Positions 25,060 through 38,500 of a stretch of 64,000 bases of DNA are shown here, one piece after another; position 1 is the first letter of the stretch; each line of letters opens with the position of its first letter. Below the pieces are notes generated by a model. It was not told where the DNA came from. It worked only from the letters and a program-made list of their open reading frames with translations, and did no database searches. The stretch is from the NCBI GenBank assembly GCA_003116995.1, contig BDSL01000012.1, forward strand, positions 1,291,001 through 1,355,000. The letters run 5' to 3'. The stretch is from Yamagishiella unicocca (Eukaryota > Chlorophyta > Chlorophyceae > Chlamydomonadales > Volvocaceae). A program made the translations under genes and the position numbers.

Positions 25060-25273
25060 GGGATGGGGGAATTTGTGCATGTACGGCACCATAGAAATCC
25101 TCGGACAGGCGCTCCGGGTCCCAGATGTACAAGTCGCATGCCATGAGAACGCACTGCCGTAGCAGCACGGTCGAGTCAGCCGCGGCAGTGAAATACAAGC
25201 TGCCGATGCTGCCAAAGTCAATCTTCTCGCAGATCGGCGTTCCAGACTCGGGGCGCACTACAGGTGGAGGCAC
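25060..25273 (-). CDS. Coding-like block A of the repeat unit (nine array copies plus one founder copy)
   Basis: Minus-strand reading with strong protein character: GTPICEKIDFGSIGSLYFTA, then STVLLRQCVLMACDLYIWDP and ERLSEDFYGAVHAQIPPSH. A CACCTGTAG acceptor precedes it, so it is probably an internal exon. The same block recurs every 1,556 bp and at 22,455-22,670. The family is not recognised. In units 2-9 the frame runs on across the unit junction to give a 112-codon chimeric ORF; in unit 1 and the founder copy the tails differ. Confidence 0.45.
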
Positions 25274-25485
25274 CTATTATGGAACACTTTGACTTTGCGA
25301 CGATCGCATAGTTCGATTACTCCACGAAATTTACATCTGATTAGCAGGAATGGTCGCTTTAAGGGTCTTCTGTACGGCTACGAACGCGGGCAAATTTATG
25401 TTACAGCCTTGGCAATGCCATTGGTCGCGGCGGTCGGGAGCACAGAAATTTGATTTTTCCCCAAAGTACCCCTATTATGGAACAC
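25273..25485. repeat. Pair of 15-bp direct repeats inside each unit
   Basis: CCTATTATGGAACAC occurs at 25,273-25,287 and 25,471-25,485 in unit 1 and at the same offsets in the other units and the founder copy. It could be the scar of an old ~183-bp insertion with target duplication, or a binding-site pair. Confidence 0.7.
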
Positions 25486-25656
25486 CCGAAAACAGTCCGC
25501 ATACGCCACAGAAAGCGCTGGTTAGCGTTCCAGAAACAAACAACAGCATTTGTAGGTAAAGTATAACGTTAATTTGATTCTAATGGACGCATCCCTAGCG
25601 TTCCCCGGTCTGATGGCGACATTATCAATGACATGGCCATGCGCACGCCCCTCTCG

Positions 25657-25782
25657 CTACGGGCTCTCAGTCATCTGGGCGTCGCTGACCTCCGTCTCGT
25701 TATCGCTGTCATATGCTATGTTCTCATCCAACCGCCTTGCGGGCTTTCTCCGCGCGCGCTTGCCCAGCGCACCCGCCGCCAT
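25657..25782 (-). CDS. 41-codon ORF repeated in every unit
   Basis: Same peptide as at 23,054-23,179 (MAAGALGKRARRKPARRLDE..., with an acidic DSDNETE end). Copies lie at +1,556n: 27213-27338, 28769-28894, 30325-30450, 31881-32006, 33437-33562, 34993-35118, 36549-36674, 38105-38230. The strand agrees with coding-like blocks A and B, so all may belong to one minus-strand transcript with this as the first exon. No homology known to me. Confidence 0.4.
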   Translation of the reverse strand: MAAGALGKRARRKPARRLDENIAYDSDNETEVSDAQMTESP

Positions 25783-25807
25783 GGCCCCCCTGCTCCCCGC
25801 GCCCCCA

Positions 25808-25822
25808 GTGCATATATAAGGT
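25808..25822. promoter_or_regulatory. TATA-like motif in each unit
   Basis: GCATATATAAGGTGA reads TATATAAG on the plus strand and TATATATG on the minus strand. The minus-strand reading sits about 35 bp upstream of the 41-codon ORF. This is also where homology to the founder copy ends, so each amplified unit may carry its own promoter. Confidence 0.4.
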
Positions 25823-25979
25823 GACCACAGGGGGCCAGAGAGGGGTTAAAAGAACCAGGGCAGTGAGAAATAGGCAGCAGGCTCCGCAGCCAGGTGCTGC
25901 TGGAGCGGCGGCATGGGCAGCGGCGGCATGGGCCTGCATGAGCAACCAGCGGCGGCACGGGCAGCACGAGCACCTGGCT

Positions 25980-26114
25980 AAGGCCCTTCCGCAGCTCTGT
26001 GTTCGCCCACCCGTTGCCCACATCGCGCATGTGCTGTATGCACAGCACGAACTGCCCAAAGCCTGCACCGCTGCCGGTCTTTTGGCACGGTGCTGACGAC
26101 CCATGGGTTGCCAC
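25980..26114 (-). CDS. Coding-like block B of the repeat unit
   Basis: Minus-strand reading KTGSGAGFGQFVLCIQHMRD followed by VGNGWANTELRKGLSQ, ending at a possible donor AGCCAG|GTGCTC. Codon use and composition look protein-coding; the family is not recognised. Present in all nine units at +1,556n and absent from the founder copy at 22,452. Confidence 0.35.
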
Positions 26115-26506
26115 ACAGCGCTAGCTCCGCGAGCATCCAGCCATTACATTTTCCTTAGCCCATTACATTTAATAAAGAATCAAATTAATGGGCGCAAGTC
26201 TACTGGCGGCGGCGTCAAAAACTGGAGGATCAGCAGCCAAATGGCCGGTGACATCGTCCGCCGCCACATTTTTGCCCACGTATAGGAAAATGTTTGTTAC
26301 GTTGTGTAGTGTAAAAATCTATAAGAATAGAGTATATGTAGTACACCAATTCGCAAACCGTGTTGATTTTGTGCAAAAATACGCATGTGAACACCAATTC
26401 GGAAAAGGCCCCGAATTGTCGAGAACCCGAATTACCACATGTGAACTGGCCCTAACTCAGAACTTGGCTTGGTATTTACGCTAATTTACGCTAATTTACG
26501 CACAAA

Positions 26507-26529
26507 TTGCGCGGCCTTCGGCCGCGCAA
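26507..26529. other. Perfect hairpin (10-bp stem, TTC loop) in each unit
   Basis: TTGCGCGGCC-TTC-GGCCGCGCAA. It is preceded by three CTAATTTACG steps and followed about 60 bp later by GCGCAATTTG, the reverse complement of CAAATTGCGC at the hairpin's left foot. Such GC palindromes are common in volvocine organelle genomes; here they are tandemly amplified in a nuclear-type context. Confidence 0.75.
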
Positions 26530-29500
26530 GTTCCCCATCCCCCATCTCAGCCTTTTAACCGCCTCTGGATCACCCCATAATTTGCGCAATTTGCCGTGTA
26601 ACGGTGTAAGTCCATGGGATGGGGGAATTTGTGCATGTACGGCACCATAGAAATCCTCGGACAGGCGCTCCGGGTCCCAGATGTACAAGTCGCATGCCAT
26701 GAGAACGCACTGCCGTAGCAGCACGGTCGAGTCAGCCGCGGCAGTGAAATACAAGCTGCCGATGCTGCCAAAGTCAATCTTCTCGCAGATCGGCGTTCCA
26801 GACTCGGGGCGCACTACAGGTGGAGGCACCTATTATGGAACACTTTGACTTTGCGACGATCGCATAGTTCGATTACTCCACGAAATTTACATCTGATTAG
26901 CAGGAATGGTCGCTTTAAGGGTCTTCTGTACGGCTACGAACGCGGGCAAATTTATGTTACAGCCTTGGCAATGCCATTGGTCGCGGCGGTCGGGAGCACA
27001 GAAATTTGATTTTTCCCCAAAGTACCCCTATTATGGAACACCCGAAAACAGTCCGCATACGCCACAGAAAGCGCTGGTTAGCGTTCCAGAAACAAACAAC
27101 AGCATTTGTAGGTAAAGTATAACGTTAATTTGATTCTAATGGACGCATCCCTAGCGTTCCCCGGTCTGATGGCGACATTATCAATGACATGGCCATGCGC
27201 ACGCCCCTCTCGCTACGGGCTCTCAGTCATCTGGGCGTCGCTGACCTCCGTCTCGTTATCGCTGTCATATGCTATGTTCTCATCCAACCGCCTTGCGGGC
27301 TTTCTCCGCGCGCGCTTGCCCAGCGCACCCGCCGCCATGGCCCCCCTGCTCCCCGCGCCCCCAGTGCATATATAAGGTGACCACAGGGGGCCAGAGAGGG
27401 GTTAAAAGAACCAGGGCAGTGAGAAATAGGCAGCAGGCTCCGCAGCCAGGTGCTGCTGGAGCGGCGGCATGGGCAGCGGCGGCATGGGCCTGCATGAGCA
27501 ACCAGCGGCGGCACGGGCAGCACGAGCACCTGGCTAAGGCCCTTCCGCAGCTCTGTGTTCGCCCACCCGTTGCCCACATCGCGCATGTGCTGTATGCACA
27601 GCACGAACTGCCCAAAGCCTGCACCGCTGCCGGTCTTTTGGCACGGTGCTGACGACCCATGGGTTGCCACACAGCGCTAGCTCCGCGAGCATCCAGCCAT
27701 TACATTTTCCTTAGCCCATTACATTTAATAAAGAATCAAATTAATGGGCGCAAGTCTACTGGCGGCGGCGTCAAAAACTGGAGGATCAGCAGCCAAATGG
27801 CCGGTGACATCGTCCGCCGCCACATTTTTGCCCACGTATAGGAAAATGTTTGTTACGTTGTGTAGTGTAAAAATCTATAAGAATAGAGTATATGTAGTAC
27901 ACCAATTCGCAAACCGTGTTGATTTTGTGCAAAAATACGCATGTGAACACCAATTCGGAAAAGGCCCCGAATTGTCGAGAACCCGAATTACCACATGTGA
28001 ACTGGCCCTAACTCAGAACTTGGCTTGGTATTTACGCTAATTTACGCTAATTTACGCACAAATTGCGCGGCCTTCGGCCGCGCAAGTTCCCCATCCCCCA
28101 TCTCAGCCTTTTAACCGCCTCTGGATCACCCCATAATTTGCGCAATTTGCCGTGTAACGGTGTAAGTCCATGGGATGGGGGAATTTGTGCATGTACGGCA
28201 CCATAGAAATCCTCGGACAGGCGCTCCGGGTCCCAGATGTACAAGTCGCATGCCATGAGAACGCACTGCCGTAGCAGCACGGTCGAGTCAGCCGCGGCAG
28301 TGAAATACAAGCTGCCGATGCTGCCAAAGTCAATCTTCTCGCAGATCGGCGTTCCAGACTCGGGGCGCACTACAGGTGGAGGCACCTATTATGGAACACT
28401 TTGACTTTGCGACGATCGCATAGTTCGATTACTCCACGAAATTTACATCTGATTAGCAGGAATGGTCGCTTTAAGGGTCTTCTGTACGGCTACGAACGCG
28501 GGCAAATTTATGTTACAGCCTTGGCAATGCCATTGGTCGCGGCGGTCGGGAGCACAGAAATTTGATTTTTCCCCAAAGTACCCCTATTATGGAACACCCG
28601 AAAACAGTCCGCATACGCCACAGAAAGCGCTGGTTAGCGTTCCAGAAACAAACAACAGCATTTGTAGGTAAAGTATAACGTTAATTTGATTCTAATGGAC
28701 GCATCCCTAGCGTTCCCCGGTCTGATGGCGACATTATCAATGACATGGCCATGCGCACGCCCCTCTCGCTACGGGCTCTCAGTCATCTGGGCGTCGCTGA
28801 CCTCCGTCTCGTTATCGCTGTCATATGCTATGTTCTCATCCAACCGCCTTGCGGGCTTTCTCCGCGCGCGCTTGCCCAGCGCACCCGCCGCCATGGCCCC
28901 CCTGCTCCCCGCGCCCCCAGTGCATATATAAGGTGACCACAGGGGGCCAGAGAGGGGTTAAAAGAACCAGGGCAGTGAGAAATAGGCAGCAGGCTCCGCA
29001 GCCAGGTGCTGCTGGAGCGGCGGCATGGGCAGCGGCGGCATGGGCCTGCATGAGCAACCAGCGGCGGCACGGGCAGCACGAGCACCTGGCTAAGGCCCTT
29101 CCGCAGCTCTGTGTTCGCCCACCCGTTGCCCACATCGCGCATGTGCTGTATGCACAGCACGAACTGCCCAAAGCCTGCACCGCTGCCGGTCTTTTGGCAC
29201 GGTGCTGACGACCCATGGGTTGCCACACAGCGCTAGCTCCGCGAGCATCCAGCCATTACATTTTCCTTAGCCCATTACATTTAATAAAGAATCAAATTAA
29301 TGGGCGCAAGTCTACTGGCGGCGGCGTCAAAAACTGGAGGATCAGCAGCCAAATGGCCGGTGACATCGTCCGCCGCCACATTTTTGCCCACGTATAGGAA
29401 AATGTTTGTTACGTTGTGTAGTGTAAAAATCTATAAGAATAGAGTATATGTAGTACACCAATTCGCAAACCGTGTTGATTTTGTGCAAAAATACGCATGT

Positions 29501-32500
29501 GAACACCAATTCGGAAAAGGCCCCGAATTGTCGAGAACCCGAATTACCACATGTGAACTGGCCCTAACTCAGAACTTGGCTTGGTATTTACGCTAATTTA
29601 CGCTAATTTACGCACAAATTGCGCGGCCTTCGGCCGCGCAAGTTCCCCATCCCCCATCTCAGCCTTTTAACCGCCTCTGGATCACCCCATAATTTGCGCA
29701 ATTTGCCGTGTAACGGTGTAAGTCCATGGGATGGGGGAATTTGTGCATGTACGGCACCATAGAAATCCTCGGACAGGCGCTCCGGGTCCCAGATGTACAA
29801 GTCGCATGCCATGAGAACGCACTGCCGTAGCAGCACGGTCGAGTCAGCCGCGGCAGTGAAATACAAGCTGCCGATGCTGCCAAAGTCAATCTTCTCGCAG
29901 ATCGGCGTTCCAGACTCGGGGCGCACTACAGGTGGAGGCACCTATTATGGAACACTTTGACTTTGCGACGATCGCATAGTTCGATTACTCCACGAAATTT
30001 ACATCTGATTAGCAGGAATGGTCGCTTTAAGGGTCTTCTGTACGGCTACGAACGCGGGCAAATTTATGTTACAGCCTTGGCAATGCCATTGGTCGCGGCG
30101 GTCGGGAGCACAGAAATTTGATTTTTCCCCAAAGTACCCCTATTATGGAACACCCGAAAACAGTCCGCATACGCCACAGAAAGCGCTGGTTAGCGTTCCA
30201 GAAACAAACAACAGCATTTGTAGGTAAAGTATAACGTTAATTTGATTCTAATGGACGCATCCCTAGCGTTCCCCGGTCTGATGGCGACATTATCAATGAC
30301 ATGGCCATGCGCACGCCCCTCTCGCTACGGGCTCTCAGTCATCTGGGCGTCGCTGACCTCCGTCTCGTTATCGCTGTCATATGCTATGTTCTCATCCAAC
30401 CGCCTTGCGGGCTTTCTCCGCGCGCGCTTGCCCAGCGCACCCGCCGCCATGGCCCCCCTGCTCCCCGCGCCCCCAGTGCATATATAAGGTGACCACAGGG
30501 GGCCAGAGAGGGGTTAAAAGAACCAGGGCAGTGAGAAATAGGCAGCAGGCTCCGCAGCCAGGTGCTGCTGGAGCGGCGGCATGGGCAGCGGCGGCATGGG
30601 CCTGCATGAGCAACCAGCGGCGGCACGGGCAGCACGAGCACCTGGCTAAGGCCCTTCCGCAGCTCTGTGTTCGCCCACCCGTTGCCCACATCGCGCATGT
30701 GCTGTATGCACAGCACGAACTGCCCAAAGCCTGCACCGCTGCCGGTCTTTTGGCACGGTGCTGACGACCCATGGGTTGCCACACAGCGCTAGCTCCGCGA
30801 GCATCCAGCCATTACATTTTCCTTAGCCCATTACATTTAATAAAGAATCAAATTAATGGGCGCAAGTCTACTGGCGGCGGCGTCAAAAACTGGAGGATCA
30901 GCAGCCAAATGGCCGGTGACATCGTCCGCCGCCACATTTTTGCCCACGTATAGGAAAATGTTTGTTACGTTGTGTAGTGTAAAAATCTATAAGAATAGAG
31001 TATATGTAGTACACCAATTCGCAAACCGTGTTGATTTTGTGCAAAAATACGCATGTGAACACCAATTCGGAAAAGGCCCCGAATTGTCGAGAACCCGAAT
31101 TACCACATGTGAACTGGCCCTAACTCAGAACTTGGCTTGGTATTTACGCTAATTTACGCTAATTTACGCACAAATTGCGCGGCCTTCGGCCGCGCAAGTT
31201 CCCCATCCCCCATCTCAGCCTTTTAACCGCCTCTGGATCACCCCATAATTTGCGCAATTTGCCGTGTAACGGTGTAAGTCCATGGGATGGGGGAATTTGT
31301 GCATGTACGGCACCATAGAAATCCTCGGACAGGCGCTCCGGGTCCCAGATGTACAAGTCGCATGCCATGAGAACGCACTGCCGTAGCAGCACGGTCGAGT
31401 CAGCCGCGGCAGTGAAATACAAGCTGCCGATGCTGCCAAAGTCAATCTTCTCGCAGATCGGCGTTCCAGACTCGGGGCGCACTACAGGTGGAGGCACCTA
31501 TTATGGAACACTTTGACTTTGCGACGATCGCATAGTTCGATTACTCCACGAAATTTACATCTGATTAGCAGGAATGGTCGCTTTAAGGGTCTTCTGTACG
31601 GCTACGAACGCGGGCAAATTTATGTTACAGCCTTGGCAATGCCATTGGTCGCGGCGGTCGGGAGCACAGAAATTTGATTTTTCCCCAAAGTACCCCTATT
31701 ATGGAACACCCGAAAACAGTCCGCATACGCCACAGAAAGCGCTGGTTAGCGTTCCAGAAACAAACAACAGCATTTGTAGGTAAAGTATAACGTTAATTTG
31801 ATTCTAATGGACGCATCCCTAGCGTTCCCCGGTCTGATGGCGACATTATCAATGACATGGCCATGCGCACGCCCCTCTCGCTACGGGCTCTCAGTCATCT
31901 GGGCGTCGCTGACCTCCGTCTCGTTATCGCTGTCATATGCTATGTTCTCATCCAACCGCCTTGCGGGCTTTCTCCGCGCGCGCTTGCCCAGCGCACCCGC
32001 CGCCATGGCCCCCCTGCTCCCCGCGCCCCCAGTGCATATATAAGGTGACCACAGGGGGCCAGAGAGGGGTTAAAAGAACCAGGGCAGTGAGAAATAGGCA
32101 GCAGGCTCCGCAGCCAGGTGCTGCTGGAGCGGCGGCATGGGCAGCGGCGGCATGGGCCTGCATGAGCAACCAGCGGCGGCACGGGCAGCACGAGCACCTG
32201 GCTAAGGCCCTTCCGCAGCTCTGTGTTCGCCCACCCGTTGCCCACATCGCGCATGTGCTGTATGCACAGCACGAACTGCCCAAAGCCTGCACCGCTGCCG
32301 GTCTTTTGGCACGGTGCTGACGACCCATGGGTTGCCACACAGCGCTAGCTCCGCGAGCATCCAGCCATTACATTTTCCTTAGCCCATTACATTTAATAAA
32401 GAATCAAATTAATGGGCGCAAGTCTACTGGCGGCGGCGTCAAAAACTGGAGGATCAGCAGCCAAATGGCCGGTGACATCGTCCGCCGCCACATTTTTGCC

Positions 32501-35500
32501 CACGTATAGGAAAATGTTTGTTACGTTGTGTAGTGTAAAAATCTATAAGAATAGAGTATATGTAGTACACCAATTCGCAAACCGTGTTGATTTTGTGCAA
32601 AAATACGCATGTGAACACCAATTCGGAAAAGGCCCCGAATTGTCGAGAACCCGAATTACCACATGTGAACTGGCCCTAACTCAGAACTTGGCTTGGTATT
32701 TACGCTAATTTACGCTAATTTACGCACAAATTGCGCGGCCTTCGGCCGCGCAAGTTCCCCATCCCCCATCTCAGCCTTTTAACCGCCTCTGGATCACCCC
32801 ATAATTTGCGCAATTTGCCGTGTAACGGTGTAAGTCCATGGGATGGGGGAATTTGTGCATGTACGGCACCATAGAAATCCTCGGACAGGCGCTCCGGGTC
32901 CCAGATGTACAAGTCGCATGCCATGAGAACGCACTGCCGTAGCAGCACGGTCGAGTCAGCCGCGGCAGTGAAATACAAGCTGCCGATGCTGCCAAAGTCA
33001 ATCTTCTCGCAGATCGGCGTTCCAGACTCGGGGCGCACTACAGGTGGAGGCACCTATTATGGAACACTTTGACTTTGCGACGATCGCATAGTTCGATTAC
33101 TCCACGAAATTTACATCTGATTAGCAGGAATGGTCGCTTTAAGGGTCTTCTGTACGGCTACGAACGCGGGCAAATTTATGTTACAGCCTTGGCAATGCCA
33201 TTGGTCGCGGCGGTCGGGAGCACAGAAATTTGATTTTTCCCCAAAGTACCCCTATTATGGAACACCCGAAAACAGTCCGCATACGCCACAGAAAGCGCTG
33301 GTTAGCGTTCCAGAAACAAACAACAGCATTTGTAGGTAAAGTATAACGTTAATTTGATTCTAATGGACGCATCCCTAGCGTTCCCCGGTCTGATGGCGAC
33401 ATTATCAATGACATGGCCATGCGCACGCCCCTCTCGCTACGGGCTCTCAGTCATCTGGGCGTCGCTGACCTCCGTCTCGTTATCGCTGTCATATGCTATG
33501 TTCTCATCCAACCGCCTTGCGGGCTTTCTCCGCGCGCGCTTGCCCAGCGCACCCGCCGCCATGGCCCCCCTGCTCCCCGCGCCCCCAGTGCATATATAAG
33601 GTGACCACAGGGGGCCAGAGAGGGGTTAAAAGAACCAGGGCAGTGAGAAATAGGCAGCAGGCTCCGCAGCCAGGTGCTGCTGGAGCGGCGGCATGGGCAG
33701 CGGCGGCATGGGCCTGCATGAGCAACCAGCGGCGGCACGGGCAGCACGAGCACCTGGCTAAGGCCCTTCCGCAGCTCTGTGTTCGCCCACCCGTTGCCCA
33801 CATCGCGCATGTGCTGTATGCACAGCACGAACTGCCCAAAGCCTGCACCGCTGCCGGTCTTTTGGCACGGTGCTGACGACCCATGGGTTGCCACACAGCG
33901 CTAGCTCCGCGAGCATCCAGCCATTACATTTTCCTTAGCCCATTACATTTAATAAAGAATCAATTTAATGGGCGCAAGTCTACTGGCGGCGGCGTCAAAA
34001 ACTGGAGGATCAGCAGCCAAATGGCCGGTGACATCGTCCGCCGCCACATTTTTGCCCACGTATAGGAAAATGTTTGTTACGTTGTGTAGTGTAAAAATCT
34101 ATAAGAATAGAGTATATGTAGTACACCAATTCGCAAACCGTGTTGATTTTGTGCAAAAATACGCATGTGAACACCAATTCGGAAAAGGCCCCGAATTGTC
34201 GAGAACCCGAATTACCACATGTGAACTGGCCCTAACTCAGAACTTGGCTTGGTATTTACGCTAATTTACGCTAATTTACGCACAAATTGCGCGGCCTTCG
34301 GCCGCGCAAGTTCCCCATCCCCCATCTCAGCCTTTTAACCGCCTCTGGATCACCCCATAATTTGCGCAATTTGCCGTGTAACGGTGTAAGTCCATGGGAT
34401 GGGGGAATTTGTGCATGTACGGCACCATAGAAATCCTCGGACAGGCGCTCCGGGTCCCAGATGTACAAGTCGCATGCCATGAGAACGCACTGCCGTAGCA
34501 GCACGGTCGAGTCAGCCGCGGCAGTGAAATACAAGCTGCCGATGCTGCCAAAGTCAATCTTCTCGCAGATCGGCGTTCCAGACTCGGGGCGCACTACAGG
34601 TGGAGGCACCTATTATGGAACACTTTGACTTTGCGACGATCGCATAGTTCGATTACTCCACGAAATTTACATCTGATTAGCAGGAATGGTCGCTTTAAGG
34701 GTCTTCTGTACGGCTACGAACGCGGGCAAATTTATGTTACAGCCTTGGCAATGCCATTGGTCGCGGCGGTCGGGAGCACAGAAATTTGATTTTTCCCCAA
34801 AGTACCCCTATTATGGAACACCCGAAAACAGTCCGCATACGCCACAGAAAGCGCTGGTTAGCGTTCCAGAAACAAACAACAGCATTTGTAGGTAAAGTAT
34901 AACGTTAATTTGATTCTAATGGACGCATCCCTAGCGTTCCCCGGTCTGATGGCGACATTATCAATGACATGGCCATGCGCACGCCCCTCTCGCTACGGGC
35001 TCTCAGTCATCTGGGCGTCGCTGACCTCCGTCTCGTTATCGCTGTCATATGCTATGTTCTCATCCAACCGCCTTGCGGGCTTTCTCCGCGCGCGCTTGCC
35101 CAGCGCACCCGCCGCCATGGCCCCCCTGCTCCCCGCGCCCCCAGTGCATATATAAGGTGACCACAGGGGGCCAGAGAGGGGTTAAAAGAACCAGGGCAGT
35201 GAGAAATAGGCAGCAGGCTCCGCAGCCAGGTGCTGCTGGAGCGGCGGCATGGGCAGCGGCGGCATGGGCCTGCATGAGCAACCAGCGGCGGCACGGGCAG
35301 CACGAGCACCTGGCTAAGGCCCTTCCGCAGCTCTGTGTTCGCCCACCCGTTGCCCACATCGCGCATGTGCTGTATGCACAGCACGAACTGCCCAAAGCCT
35401 GCACCGCTGCCGGTCTTTTGGCACGGTGCTGACGACCCATGGGTTGCCACACAGCGCTAGCTCCGCGAGCATCCAGCCATTACATTTTCCTTAGCCCATT

Positions 35501-38500
35501 ACATTTAATAAAGAATCAATTTAATGGGCGCAAGTCTACTGGCGGCGGCGTCAAAAACTGGAGGATCAGCAGCCAAATGGCCGGTGACATCGTCCGCCGC
35601 CACATTTTTGCCCACGTATAGGAAAATGTTTGTTACGTTGTGTAGTGTAAAAATCTATAAGAATAGAGTATATGTAGTACACCAATTCGCAAACCGTGTT
35701 GATTTTGTGCAAAAATACGCATGTGAACACCAATTCGGAAAAGGCCCCGAATTGTCGAGAACCCGAATTACCACATGTGAACTGGCCCTAACTCAGAACT
35801 TGGCTTGGTATTTACGCTAATTTACGCTAATTTACGCACAAATTGCGCGGCCTTCGGCCGCGCAAGTTCCCCATCCCCCATCTCAGCCTTTTAACCGCCT
35901 CTGGATCACCCCATAATTTGCGCAATTTGCCGTGTAACGGTGTAAGTCCATGGGATGGGGGAATTTGTGCATGTACGGCACCATAGAAATCCTCGGACAG
36001 GCGCTCCGGGTCCCAGATGTACAAGTCGCATGCCATGAGAACGCACTGCCGTAGCAGCACGGTCGAGTCAGCCGCGGCAGTGAAATACAAGCTGCCGATG
36101 CTGCCAAAGTCAATCTTCTCGCAGATCGGCGTTCCAGACTCGGGGCGCACTACAGGTGGAGGCACCTATTATGGAACACTTTGACTTTGCGACGATCGCA
36201 TAGTTCGATTACTCCACGAAATTTACATCTGATTAGCAGGAATGGTCGCTTTAAGGGTCTTCTGTACGGCTACGAACGCGGGCAAATTTATGTTACAGCC
36301 TTGGCAATGCCATTGGTCGCGGCGGTCGGGAGCACAGAAATTTGATTTTTCCCCAAAGTACCCCTATTATGGAACACCCGAAAACAGTCCGCATACGCCA
36401 CAGAAAGCGCTGGTTAGCGTTCCAGAAACAAACAACAGCATTTGTAGGTAAAGTATAACGTTAATTTGATTCTAATGGACGCATCCCTAGCGTTCCCCGG
36501 TCTGATGGCGACATTATCAATGACATGGCCATGCGCACGCCCCTCTCGCTACGGGCTCTCAGTCATCTGGGCGTCGCTGACCTCCGTCTCGTTATCGCTG
36601 TCATATGCTATGTTCTCATCCAACCGCCTTGCGGGCTTTCTCCGCGCGCGCTTGCCCAGCGCACCCGCCGCCATGGCCCCCCTGCTCCCCGCGCCCCCAG
36701 TGCATATATAAGGTGACCACAGGGGGCCAGAGAGGGGTTAAAAGAACCAGGGCAGTGAGAAATAGGCAGCAGGCTCCGCAGCCAGGTGCTGCTGGAGCGG
36801 CGGCATGGGCAGCGGCGGCATGGGCCTGCATGAGCAACCAGCGGCGGCACGGGCAGCACGAGCACCTGGCTAAGGCCCTTCCGCAGCTCTGTGTTCGCCC
36901 ACCCGTTGCCCACATCGCGCATGTGCTGTATGCACAGCACGAACTGCCCAAAGCCTGCACCGCTGCCGGTCTTTTGGCACGGTGCTGACGACCCATGGGT
37001 TGCCACACAGCGCTAGCTCCGCGAGCATCCAGCCATTACATTTTCCTTAGCCCATTACATTTAATAAAGAATCAATTTAATGGGCGCAAGTCTACTGGCG
37101 GCGGCGTCAAAAACTGGAGGATCAGCAGCCAAATGGCCGGTGACATCGTCCGCCGCCACATTTTTGCCCACGTATAGGAAAATGTTTGTTACGTTGTGTA
37201 GTGTAAAAATCTATAAGAATAGAGTATATGTAGTACACCAATTCGCAAACCGTGTTGATTTTGTGCAAAAATACGCATGTGAACACCAATTCGGAAAAGG
37301 CCCCGAATTGTCGAGAACCCGAATTACCACATGTGAACTGGCCCTAACTCAGAACTTGGCTTGGTATTTACGCTAATTTACGCTAATTTACGCACAAATT
37401 GCGCGGCCTTCGGCCGCGCAAGTTCCCCATCCCCCATCTCAGCCTTTTAACCGCCTCTGGATCACCCCATAATTTGCGCAATTTGCCGTGTAACGGTGTA
37501 AGTCCATGGGATGGGGGAATTTGTGCATGTACGGCACCATAGAAATCCTCGGACAGGCGCTCCGGGTCCCAGATGTACAAGTCGCATGCCATGAGAACGC
37601 ACTGCCGTAGCAGCACGGTCGAGTCAGCCGCGGCAGTGAAATACAAGCTGCCGATGCTGCCAAAGTCAATCTTCTCGCAGATCGGCGTTCCAGACTCGGG
37701 GCGCACTACAGGTGGAGGCACCTATTATGGAACACTTTGACTTTGCGACGATCGCATAGTTCGATTACTCCACGAAATTTACATCTGATTAGCAGGAATG
37801 GTCGCTTTAAGGGTCTTCTGTACGGCTACGAACGCGGGCAAATTTATGTTACAGCCTTGGCAATGCCATTGGTCGCGGCGGTCGGGAGCACAGAAATTTG
37901 ATTTTTCCCCAAAGTACCCCTATTATGGAACACCCGAAAACAGTCCGCATACGCCACAGAAAGCGCTGGTTAGCGTTCCAGAAACAAACAACAGCATTTG
38001 TAGGTAAAGTATAACGTTAATTTGATTCTAATGGACGCATCCCTAGCGTTCCCCGGTCTGATGGCGACATTATCAATGACATGGCCATGCGCACGCCCCT
38101 CTCGCTACGGGCTCTCAGTCATCTGGGCGTCGCTGACCTCCGTCTCGTTATCGCTGTCATATGCTATGTTCTCATCCAACCGCCTTGCGGGCTTTCTCCG
38201 CGCGCGCTTGCCCAGCGCACCCGCCGCCATGGCCCCCCTGCTCCCCGCGCCCCCAGTGCATATATAAGGTGACCACAGGGGGCCAGAGAGGGGTTAAAAG
38301 AACCAGGGCAGTGAGAAATAGGCAGCAGGCTCCGCAGCCAGGTGCTGCTGGAGCGGCGGCATGGGCAGCGGCGGCATGGGCCTGCATGAGCAACCAGCGG
38401 CGGCACGGGCAGCACGAGCACCTGGCTAAGGCCCTTCCGCAGCTCTGTGTTCGCCCACCCGTTGCCCACATCGCGCATGTGCTGTATGCACAGCACGAAC

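Noticed and set aside
25713..26114. Overlapping 127-132 codon ORFs on both strands in each unit
   Set aside because: They span several compositionally different parts of the unit in mutually exclusive frames; only short internal blocks look coding.
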